A DNA stretch of 64,000 bases from JAJDNH01 sp964552395 (lineage in GTDB: Bacteria; Acidobacteriota; Thermoanaerobaculia; Thermoanaerobaculales; Sulfomarinibacteraceae): contig CAZKGM010000012.1 of assembly GCA_964552395.1 (NCBI GenBank), positions 1 to 64,000 of the forward strand, in the 5' to 3' direction. The notes under the pieces are model-generated. The model worked only from the letters and a program-made list of their open reading frames with translations. It was not told where the DNA came from and searched no databases. Below, in pieces: positions 16,688 to 23,784 of the stretch. Both the position numbers and the translations under genes were made by a program. Positions within the stretch are counted from its first letter, which is position 1. Each line of letters opens with the position of its first letter.

Positions 16688-17938
16688 ATGGCGTACGTGT
16701 TCGAGTTTCCCGATGTCGGCGAGGGGATCCACGAGGGCAGGGTCGTGGAGTGGCTGGTCGCTGGCGGCGATGCGGTCGGAGCCGACCAGCCGCTGGTCAA
16801 GGTCGAGACGGACAAGGCAGTGGTCGAGCTGCCGGCGCCGAAAGCGGGGACGGTGCTCAAGCTGCACGTGGAAGCTGGCGCCGAAATCCACGTTGGCGAC
16901 CCGCTGGTGACCATCGGCGAAGAGGGAGAGGCGGTGGCGGAGCCGGCGCCGGCGAAGGCCGTAGCCGCGACGGAACCGAGCGCGCCTGCAGCCGCCGCGC
17001 CCAAACAGGCGGCCAAGGCAGCGCAGGCGCCGGCACGCCGTCCCCTGGCGACTCCCAAGACGCGTGCGCTCGCCCGCAGACTCAGCGTCGACCTCGAAGA
17101 GCTCGGCGGAACCGGTTCCGGCGGCCGCATCACCGACGATGACGTGCGGCGCGCCGCCCAGGCGCCAGCGCCGTCCCGGCCCGCGGCGGGCGCGGCGGCG
17201 GTCAGGTCCGGTACCATCGCGCACACCGCAGACGGCGCTGTCGAGCGGGTGCCAATCAGCCACCTGCGCAAGGTGATTGCGGAGTCGATGCGCGACTCCA
17301 AGCACACGGCCGCACACGTGACCCATGTCGATGAGGCCGACGTTACCGAGCTGATGGCTCAGTACCGGGCCATGAAGCCCGAGATCGAGGAGCGCTTCGG
17401 CATCCGTTTCACGCTGCTGCCGCTGTTCGTCAAGGCGCTGGTGACGGTCCTCAAGGACCACCCGATGTTCAACGCCGAGATCGACGAGCCGGCGGGAGAG
17501 ATCCTGCTCAAGCGCTTCTACAACGTCGGCATCGCGGTTGACACGCCCGAGGGGCTGATCGTGCCGGTGGTGAGGGGCGCCGACGGCAAGGACATGGTCG
17601 AGCTCGCGGCTGAGATCGCCGACCTCGCCGAGCGGGCGCGCGAGCGGCGGCTCGCTCTCGAGGAGCTGCGCGGCGGGACCTGCACGATCACGAATATCGG
17701 GCCCCTGGGAGGAGTGTTCGCGACCCCGATCATCCGCCAGCCGGAGCTCGCGATCGTCGGCCTGCACAAGATCTCCGAGCGCCCGGTTGTCGTCGACGGC
17801 GACATCGTGGTGCGGAGCATGATGTACCTCAGCGTCTCGTTTGACCACCGCTGGATCGACGGTGCACAGGGCGCACGCTTCATGACCGATCTGGTCAAGC
17901 TGGTGCAGAACCCTGGCCTGCTGATGGCGAGGCTCTGA
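16688..17938 (+). CDS. pdhC: Dihydrolipoamide acyltransferase, E2 component of the PDH complex
   Basis: The 416-residue protein has one lipoyl domain (residues 1-77; the lipoylated lysine is Lys43 in VETDKA), an Ala/Pro-rich linker (~80-118), a peripheral subunit-binding domain (~120-155, ATPKTRALARRLSVDLEELG) and the CAT-like catalytic domain (~180-416) ending with SFDHRWIDGA, where His387 and Asp391 are catalytic. It transfers acetyl to CoA and forms the core of the complex. A GAGAAGGGACGAGAG ribosome site precedes the ATG. E3 (lpdA) is not adjacent: an opposite-strand secreted-protein gene lies between them. Confidence 0.88.
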   Translation: MAYVFEFPDVGEGIHEGRVVEWLVAGGDAVGADQPLVKVETDKAVVELPAPKAGTVLKLHVEAGAEIHVGDPLVTIGEEGEAVAEPAPAKAVAATEPSAPAAAAPKQAAKAAQAPARRPLATPKTRALARRLSVDLEELGGTGSGGRITDDDVRRAAQAPAPSRPAAGAAAVRSGTIAHTADGAVERVPISHLRKVIAESMRDSKHTAAHVTHVDEADVTELMAQYRAMKPEIEERFGIRFTLLPLFVKALVTVLKDHPMFNAEIDEPAGEILLKRFYNVGIAVDTPEGLIVPVVRGADGKDMVELAAEIADLAERARERRLALEELRGGTCTITNIGPLGGVFATPIIRQPELAIVGLHKISERPVVVDGDIVVRSMMYLSVSFDHRWIDGAQGARFMTDLVKLVQNPGLLMARL

Positions 17939-18012
17939 CCCGGATCTTCCATGAGCGATCGTGGCGAGACCGGCGAGATGCGAAGAGCACGGCGACGGTT
18001 GGCGTATCGCCG

Positions 18013-18040
18013 GTCGCAGTAGATTGCGACTGAATGATCC
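18013..18040. repeat. Dispersed 28 bp intergenic repeat, copy 1
   Basis: GTCGCAGTAGATTGCGA plus 11 more bases match 23683-23710 at 27 of 28 positions. A related GCAGTAGATCGCGAAT occurs at 52307-52322. GCGTATCGCCGGT lies immediately left here, and GCGTATCGCCGG recurs ~25 bases right of copy 2. Confidence 0.75.
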
Positions 18041-18087
18041 GGGCCAACCCGCGTTCTTCACGGGTGGCTGCTGGCGAGCGGTACGAC

Positions 18088-20100
18088 TCACTGTAGGCTG
18101 AATGCCTTGGACAAGAACGCAGCGGTCTGCCAACGCTCAACGAGGGCGTTTGGACAGAACAAGAGCTGGCCGTCGGCGTTGGTCCCGCAACCGGCCGTAA
18201 TCCCCTCGAGGTAGAGCTGTTCGATCCAGGCGGCGGCGAACCCATCTACCGGTACGTCGGCGAAGATCCCGGTTGCGGCGGGTGGCTCGTACCCTGGACC
18301 GTGCTCAGCGCGGAGGACCAGGACCGCAGCCTGGGCACGAGATGTAGCAGCATCTGGGCAGAACAGCGTCGGGCTGCAACCGGCTGTGATCCCTTCGTTG
18401 TGAAGCTGCTCGATCCAGGCGGCGGCGAACGCGTCAGTTGGAACATCGGTAAACACCGCTCCTGTGGCGGGCGGGGGATCGTAGCAGCCGCCGTGTTCGG
18501 CACGGAGGAGCAGGACGGCCATTTGGGCGCGCGTGGCCGGCCGGCTCGGACAGAAGTTGCCGCCGCCACAGCCGGCCGAAACGGCGTGACGCCCTGCGAG
18601 GTCGGTCCACACGTGACGAGGATCGCTTTCGGGGACGTCACCATAACCGCCGGACACAGTGTAGGCAGAGAGGTGGCCGGACCCATCGGTAGCGTACAAC
18701 GTCCCCTCGATTACCACCGGGCTCTCCCAGTGAACGCTGGTCCATGATGTGCTCCAGAGAACGTTGCCGGTCGTGGGGGCCAGCGCCTCCAGCGAACCTG
18801 AGCCCTCAACGTAAAGGACGTGGTTGCCGACGATCGGCGAGGTCCGAGCTCCGGACTTCTGCCACTGGAGCTGGAGCGATGGTGCTGCGGGCGGTGCGAG
18901 CATCAAGCGCAGGCCGGAGATGCCATTGTTGTTCGCCACGAAGACCCAGGTTGAGTCATCGGCAGGGTTCACCCAAACCGCCGGTGCGGTGAGCACCCCT
19001 CCGCCCTGTGGCACTGCCGTGCTGCTGAGCTCACCGCCGACGTGCCCCGGACCGCCCTGGCCACTCAGATCGGTGAGATCGAGTATCCGCAGTTTGCTGT
19101 CCTTCCCGCTCTGAACCGCCAGCACGCCGGGGTAGGAGGGGGCGGGGAGAATCGCTGGGGCGGTGCTGCCGAGGTCTAGGTCGGATGCATTGAGCTGCGC
19201 GTAGTTGGTCGGCGTGTAGCTGTCAAGCGGCCAACCGGCGCTGCCTGTGCCGTCCGGGTTGAGGGCGAAGACGCTGTCCCCCCAGTCATGGCCTCCGGTG
19301 TTCGCATCAAACACGCCGTTGCCTGTAGCCATGAAGATGAGCCCGGTGTCAGGGTCGAAGACCACACCGGCTCGAGCCCAGATCGCTGACTGAACGTCGG
19401 GACAGTCCGGGCTGCCGTTGAGGACGAAGTGAACCGGGTTGTCGCTGCAGTCGGCGTTGAACACGTGCTGGCTACCGTCAGCGAGCTGGATGGCGGTGAC
19501 ATGGCCCTGATAGTCCCCCTGGTCACCCGGATAGCCGCCATTCGCGACGTACAGGTAAGAGACCCCGGACGCGGTTGTCGCGATTGCGAGGGCTGCGGAT
19601 CCCTTCTCCACCGAGGGCTTGAGAGTCGCCAGCTCGGGCCACCCTCCGGTTGTTGCCTCGGTGCCGTCGCCCACGGCGTACTTGTGGACTTTTCCGTCGA
19701 GACCGTACGAGTAGACATACTGACCGTTCGGATCGATAGCCGGAGAAGAGGTTGTGTAGTTTGGCCCGGTCGCGGCTTGCTGCGACCATACCTGTGCACC
19801 GCTGTGGGCGTCGAGCGCCACACAGTGTCCGGCCTTGGTAGTAACGAACAGCAGATCGCGGACGCCGTCCGGAGTCGACACGTGTCCGAGATACGCCGGG
19901 GCGCCATCGGCTACTGCCGGCAGGGACACCTGGAAGATCCGCGTGAGTCCCGGCACGTTGGTCGTCGAAAGGAAGACTTCCTTGGTGTTGTTGCCGCTGT
20001 GCCTGGCGTCGAAGTTGAACTGTGGCCAGTTGCACGGATAAACGGGCGCAGCGCCGAGAGCAAGCACGATGGCAAGGTTCACAGGAACCGTTCGTCTCAT
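18088..20100 (-). CDS. Secreted PQQ-type beta-propeller protein with three C-terminal SLH-like repeats
   Basis: From the ATG at 20100 this encodes 670 residues: a signal peptide (VPVNLAIVLALGAAPVYP), then a WPQFNFDARHSGN opening typical of PQQ-repeat propellers, with blades such as VTTKAGHCVALDAHSGAQVW and LEALAPTTGNVLWSTSWT. It ends in three SLH-like repeats of the same cysteine-bearing kind as the protein at 5668 (VSAGCGGGNFCPSRPATRAQ...VFTDV...WIEQL). It is predicted to be surface-associated with no evident catalytic site. An upstream TTG at 20127 is in frame, but GGGAGGAA before 20100 decides the start. It stands alone, opposed to the PDH genes on both sides. Confidence 0.8.
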   Translation of the reverse strand: MRRTVPVNLAIVLALGAAPVYPCNWPQFNFDARHSGNNTKEVFLSTTNVPGLTRIFQVSLPAVADGAPAYLGHVSTPDGVRDLLFVTTKAGHCVALDAHSGAQVWSQQAATGPNYTTSSPAIDPNGQYVYSYGLDGKVHKYAVGDGTEATTGGWPELATLKPSVEKGSAALAIATTASGVSYLYVANGGYPGDQGDYQGHVTAIQLADGSQHVFNADCSDNPVHFVLNGSPDCPDVQSAIWARAGVVFDPDTGLIFMATGNGVFDANTGGHDWGDSVFALNPDGTGSAGWPLDSYTPTNYAQLNASDLDLGSTAPAILPAPSYPGVLAVQSGKDSKLRILDLTDLSGQGGPGHVGGELSSTAVPQGGGVLTAPAVWVNPADDSTWVFVANNNGISGLRLMLAPPAAPSLQLQWQKSGARTSPIVGNHVLYVEGSGSLEALAPTTGNVLWSTSWTSVHWESPVVIEGTLYATDGSGHLSAYTVSGGYGDVPESDPRHVWTDLAGRHAVSAGCGGGNFCPSRPATRAQMAVLLLRAEHGGCYDPPPATGAVFTDVPTDAFAAAWIEQLHNEGITAGCSPTLFCPDAATSRAQAAVLVLRAEHGPGYEPPAATGIFADVPVDGFAAAWIEQLYLEGITAGCGTNADGQLLFCPNALVERWQTAAFLSKAFSLQ

Positions 20101-20271
20101 GGTTGGGGTTCCTCCCACTACCCGCAACGCCAGTTGACAGGGTCGGATTCCGCCGATGGCAAGGCGGCCGGCGCCAACGGATGCGTGCGGAGAGAGCGAG
20201 ACCGCGTCTGGTACTCTACTGGCCGGCAGTTGCGGGGCCGCCTGGGGCTCTGGCCGAGGGGTAGGTGAGCC

Positions 20272-21690
20272 ATGGTTGTAGGGTCCGTTTCACGAGGATG
20301 TCAGGTGGTTGTGATCGGGGCGGGTCCGGGTGGGTACGTCGCCGCCATCCGCCTCGCCCAGCTCGGTAAGGATGTCGTGCTGGTGGAGAAGGCGCCGACG
20401 CTCGGCGGCGTATGCCTCAACGAGGGCTGTATCCCGTCGAAGGCCCTGATCCACGCCGCCGACCTCAAGCACGAGGTCCAGCATGCCGCCTCTCTCGGCA
20501 TCGCCGCCAACGATGTGGCGGTCGACATGAAGAAGCTGGTCAAGTGGAAGGACGGCATCGTCCGGCGCCTGACCGGCGGCGTCAAGTTCCTGTGCGAGAA
20601 GAACGGCGTCGAGGTTGTCGCCGGCGAGGCGGCCTTCGAGTCCGACCGCAGGATTGCAGTGACCACTGGCGACGGTCGAGTCGAGATCGAGCTCGAGCAG
20701 GCGGTGGTCGCCACCGGCTCGTCGCCGATGGAGCTGCCGGGATTCACCGTCGACGGTGATCGGGTTATCGGTGCGCACGAGGCGCTATCGTTGGACGCCG
20801 TTCCCGAGCGGCTGGTCGTCGTCGGCGCCGGCTACATCGGCCTCGAGCTGGGGGTGGTCTACTCCAAGCTCGGCTCCAAGGTCTCGGTTGTGGAGTTCCT
20901 TCCGGAGCTGTTCCCCACCCTCGAACCCGAAGTTGCGCAGACGATGAAGCGTCGCCTCAAGCAGCTTGGCATCGACCTCCACCTGAGCCATCGGGCGCAC
21001 GCCTTCACCGCCGGTGAGCCCTCGATCGTCACCGCCCTCGGCCCGGGGGACGAGGAGCTCAAGCTGGAGGCTGACAAGGTCCTGGTGTCAGTGGGACGGG
21101 TCGCCAACACTGCCGGCCTCGGTCTGGAGGAGATCGGCGTCGAGCTCGATAGCAAGGGTTTCATCAAGGTCGACGACCGGCAGAGAACTACTGCGCCGGG
21201 GATCTTTGCCATCGGCGATGTCGCGGGCGGTGCCCTACTGGCGCACAAGGCGTATCAGGAGGCCAAGGTTGCGGCGGAGGTCATCGCCGGTGAGCCGGCG
21301 GCGTTCGACAATGTGGCGGTCCCGGCGGTCGTCTACACGGACCCCGAGATCGCCTGGTCGGGGCTGACCGAACGCGAGGCGCGGGAGCAAGGGCTGGAGG
21401 TCGTCACAGGAACCTACCCGTTGCGTTCCCACGGGCGGGCGATGACTCTCAACGCCGCCGACGGCTTCATCAAGGTGGTTGCCGATGCCACGACCAAGCA
21501 GCTGCTCGGTGTCACCGCAGTCGGACCCGGCGTGTCAGAGCTGATGGGAGAGGCCACCCTGGCGCTCGAGATGGGTGCCTTCCTGGAGGACGTGGCGGCC
21601 ACCATCCATCCTCACCCGACGATGTCGGAGGCGCTCCAGGAGGCGGTCGAGGCCGCGCTCGGCAAGGCGGTCCACATGCTCAACGAGTAG
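20272..21690 (+). CDS. lpdA: Dihydrolipoyl dehydrogenase, E3 component
   Basis: The 472-residue flavoprotein has the FAD motif VIGAGPGGYVAAIRLAQLG, the redox disulfide GGVCLNEGCIPSKA (Cys48, Cys53), an NAD-binding GAGYIGLELGVVYSKLGSKV, the second FAD motif TTAPGIFAIGDVAGG, and the C-terminal HPHPTMSE with the catalytic His448-Glu453 pair. It reoxidises dihydrolipoamide on E2 using NAD+. It faces the same way as pdhABC and is presumably its partner, but an antisense gene and a divergent region separate them, so it probably has its own promoter in 20101-20271. Confidence 0.93.
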   Translation: MVVGSVSRGCQVVVIGAGPGGYVAAIRLAQLGKDVVLVEKAPTLGGVCLNEGCIPSKALIHAADLKHEVQHAASLGIAANDVAVDMKKLVKWKDGIVRRLTGGVKFLCEKNGVEVVAGEAAFESDRRIAVTTGDGRVEIELEQAVVATGSSPMELPGFTVDGDRVIGAHEALSLDAVPERLVVVGAGYIGLELGVVYSKLGSKVSVVEFLPELFPTLEPEVAQTMKRRLKQLGIDLHLSHRAHAFTAGEPSIVTALGPGDEELKLEADKVLVSVGRVANTAGLGLEEIGVELDSKGFIKVDDRQRTTAPGIFAIGDVAGGALLAHKAYQEAKVAAEVIAGEPAAFDNVAVPAVVYTDPEIAWSGLTEREAREQGLEVVTGTYPLRSHGRAMTLNAADGFIKVVADATTKQLLGVTAVGPGVSELMGEATLALEMGAFLEDVAATIHPHPTMSEALQEAVEAALGKAVHMLNE

Positions 21691-21712
21691 GACGCCAGAC
21701 CTGCCCTTCCAC

Positions 21713-21997
21713 TCAGCTGTCGACCGGTGAAGACCCGGGCTTGCCCTTGTGGCGGTTGATGTCGTCGCCCTCGCCGTCCTCCTGCTGCCACGACTCCTTG
21801 GTGTACATGATCTCTTCGATTGCCTCCTGCCCATCGGCGTTCTGGAATGACTCGAAGATCACCGTGCCGACCGTGCGCGTCCCCGAGAATAGGCGCCGCT
21901 TGCCGACGACGTAGCGGAGGAAGAACCACACCAAGAGGCCGACGATGACCCCCACGAACATCAGGTAGGCGGTGGTTCCGATCACTCGAGGCAGCAC
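21713..21997 (-). CDS. Small single-pass membrane protein of unknown function
   Basis: The ~94-residue product has one transmembrane helix near its start (MFVGVIVGLLVWFFLRYVV) and a polar cytoplasmic tail with an acidic stretch. I do not recognise the family. The GTG at 21997 has GGAGG five bases upstream; an alternative GTG at 22009 adds four residues. It lies convergent to lpdA (22 bases apart) and downstream of arsM in the same direction. Confidence 0.6.
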   Translation of the reverse strand: MLPRVIGTTAYLMFVGVIVGLLVWFFLRYVVGKRRLFSGTRTVGTVIFESFQNADGQEAIEEIMYTKESWQQEDGEGDDINRHKGKPGSSPVDS

Positions 21998-22089
21998 GAG
22001 AACCTCCACACGGGCCTTTCCTGATTCTGCGACCGCCGCCAGACGCCGTCAAACACCGACTGCGATTGGATGTGTCGCCCCGCCGAGGC

Positions 22090-22914
22090 TCATCGCCGTG
22101 CGCGGTAGGTAACGGCACGAACCCGCCCGCGCACCTCCTCGAGCGTGATGCCGGTCCGCTCGAGAACGCAGGCGATCTCCTCCGGGATCTGGTCACCGAC
22201 CATGCCGAGGAAATCGACGTCGCGCAGTACCTCGATTTCCGTCAGACCGGCGGCTCGGAGCAGGTCGAAGTACGTTAGGCGCTCCATGGCGCCTGCGACG
22301 CAGCCGACGTAGGCAAGAACGTCGGCGCGCACTGCGTCCGGCAGAGGGGCATCGAGCACGATGTCGGAGATCACCGCCCGACCTCCGGGCCGCAGCACGC
22401 GGGCCATCTCCCGGAACACCGCGGCCTTGTCCGGTACCAGGTTGATGACGCAGTTCGAGGTCACGGCATCGATCGAGGCATCATCGACAGGCAGCTCCTC
22501 CAGCCGGCCGGCACGAAACTCGACGTTGCCGGCGCCGGCGGCGGTGGCCCGCGCCCGCTCCAGCATCTCGGGCGTCATGTCGACGCCGATGACGTGGCCC
22601 TGCGGGCCGACGCGACGGCCGGCGAGGAGAGCGTCGAGGCCGGGGCCGGAGCCGAGGTCGAGGACCGTCTCGCCGGGGACGAGGTCGAGCGCCGCGAGGG
22701 GGGCGCCGCAGCCGAGGCCGAGGTCGGCGCTCCCGGGAAGCAGGTCGAGATCTGCGCGGTCGTAGCCGAGGACGGTCGACGGCGGGAGGGGCGCCTCTCC
22801 GCACGAGGAGCAGCAGCCGGCGTCGGTGGCGATGCGCCCGTAGCGCTCGCGAACCTTGGTCACCATTTCCTCGGCGTCCGTCTGCGAAGTACCAGGTCCT
22901 GTTTGCTCCTTCAT
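22090..22914 (-). CDS. arsM: Arsenite S-adenosylmethionine methyltransferase
   Basis: The 274-residue product has the class I SAM-binding motif VLDLGSGPGLDALLAGRRVG and the cysteines expected of ArsM: CCSSCG near the N terminus, SNCVINLVPDK in the middle and YVGCVAGA after the core. ArsM binds As(III) through these thiols and methylates it, giving volatile or excretable forms. The ATG at 22914 has GGGAG at good spacing; an ATG at 22920 overlaps the marR stop as ATGA and is also possible. It follows marR directly, which suggests arsenic-responsive coexpression. Confidence 0.85.
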   Translation of the reverse strand: MKEQTGPGTSQTDAEEMVTKVRERYGRIATDAGCCSSCGEAPLPPSTVLGYDRADLDLLPGSADLGLGCGAPLAALDLVPGETVLDLGSGPGLDALLAGRRVGPQGHVIGVDMTPEMLERARATAAGAGNVEFRAGRLEELPVDDASIDAVTSNCVINLVPDKAAVFREMARVLRPGGRAVISDIVLDAPLPDAVRADVLAYVGCVAGAMERLTYFDLLRAAGLTEIEVLRDVDFLGMVGDQIPEEIACVLERTGITLEEVRGRVRAVTYRARR

Positions 22915-22916
22915 GA

Positions 22917-23435
22917 TCATCTCCCATGGCCGATCTGGTTGAACAAATGGTCGTACACGCCGGGGCAGCAGTCGGCGGTGGCGGTGTGGACGGCCTCCAG
23001 CAGCAGCTCGAGGGCGCTCAGCACTGCGGCCTCCTTACCGTCCGGCAGGTGATCGAGGATTGAGCGCGCGAACGCCTCCTCCTGCTCCGCGACGGCCGCT
23101 GCGGCTTCGCGTCCGGCAACGGTCAGCTCGGCGAGGCGGGCGCGGGCGTCCTCGGCGTCCGCCACGCGCTTCACCAGCCCGCGAGAGGCGAGCCGGTCGA
23201 GGTTGCGAGTCAAGGTGGAGGCGTCGATGCCGAGGCGGCGTCCGAGATCGCCGGCTCGTGTCGGCCCGCCCAGCCTCAACGCCGACAGGGTGGCCGCCTG
23301 TGCGACGGTTGTGCCGCAGCAGCTGATCTCAGTGCGCTCCGCCACTGCGAAGCGACGAATGAGCGCCTGCACCAACCGTTGGAGGCGCCTCGCGGGTCCC
23401 TCGGCATGTGATACAGGCTCAGCCAACGTGCTCAT
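22917..23435 (-). CDS. MarR-family regulator with two vicinal cysteine pairs, probable arsenic sensor
   Basis: The 172-residue protein has a MarR winged helix (LRLGGPTRAGDLGRRLGIDASTLTRNLDRLASRGLVKR, then DARARLAELT as the wing). Two unusual vicinal pairs stand out: Cys39-Cys40 (EISCCGTT) at the start of the winged domain and Cys156-Cys157 (ADCCPG) in the C-terminal dimer helices. Paired thiols like these can bind trivalent arsenic. The gene sits immediately before arsM. An open frame extends 34 codons upstream, but the ATG at 23435 begins at the family's normal place. A TTGTA-ATA-TACAA palindrome nine bases before the start suggests autoregulation. Confidence 0.8.
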   Translation of the reverse strand: MSTLAEPVSHAEGPARRLQRLVQALIRRFAVAERTEISCCGTTVAQAATLSALRLGGPTRAGDLGRRLGIDASTLTRNLDRLASRGLVKRVADAEDARARLAELTVAGREAAAAVAEQEEAFARSILDHLPDGKEAAVLSALELLLEAVHTATADCCPGVYDHLFNQIGHGR

Positions 23436-23443
23436 GCAGATAG

Positions 23444-23456
23444 TTGTAATATACAA
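23444..23456. promoter_or_regulatory. Probable MarR operator and -10 region
   Basis: The 13 bases TTGTAATATACAA form a perfect palindrome with 5-bp arms, of the TTG...CAA type seen at many MarR operators. On the minus strand they include TATATT, a plausible -10, so a bound repressor would block the promoter. It ends nine bases from the marR start. Confidence 0.5.
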
Positions 23457-23487
23457 GGAATAGAAATGCAAGCCGCCCCCGGCGAAA

Positions 23488-23572
23488 GTGAGCAGGTAAG
23501 AGAGTAAGGAGGTGAGGAAGTCAACCTGCCCACCCACACGGTGATTAAGTTATTGAGTAATTGGGTGATTAG
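23488..23572. repeat. Paired octamer arrays separated by a CCCACCCAC box
   Basis: Both arrays have an exact 8-base period with GT at each unit start, and four units each. The second has drifted to an A/T-rich unit in a GC-rich genome. They lie between divergent marR and S9 peptidase genes. Confidence 0.8.
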
Positions 23573-23682
23573 GTTCCACCCACCCGGGAAAGCCGCAAGA
23601 CGTCTGGGTGCGGCAGCACCCAGACGGCCGCCGGGGCTCTGCCGAGAGACTGCGGGCGTCGCGGAAGCGAGCGAGTCAGCCA

Positions 23683-23710
23683 GTCGCAGTAGATTGCGAG
23701 TGAATGATCC
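23683..23710. repeat. Dispersed 28 bp intergenic repeat, copy 2
   Basis: It matches 18013-18040 at 27 of 28 positions. Both copies are intergenic: one follows the E2 gene, the other precedes the S9 peptidase gene. Confidence 0.75.
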
Positions 23711-23784
23711 GGCTGGGGTCTCTGTGGTACTTTCGCGTATCGCCGGTTCGGCTGCCGGGCGGGGCCGGAGCCAAGGAGGGTGTG

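Larger units (their letters stand above)
23436..23784. other. Intergenic region holding two octamer arrays and a dispersed repeat
   Basis: No gene is seen. Bases 23488-23519 are four octamers (GTGAGCAG, GTAAGAGA, GTAAGGAG, GTGAGGAA) and 23541-23572 are four more (GTGATTAA, GTTATTGA, GTAATTGG, GTGATTAG). CCCACCCAC (23530-23538) separates them and CCACCCACCC (23577-23586) closes the second. The 28 bp dispersed repeat (23683-23710) follows. Confidence 0.75.

Noticed and set aside
16634..18133. 499-codon minus-strand frame opposite pdhC
   Set aside because: Antisense shadow of the E2 gene, with no start site or domain.
23488..23572. Possible CRISPR or iteron origin
   Set aside because: Units are only 8 bp and diverged, and there is no cas, rep or DnaA-box cluster nearby.
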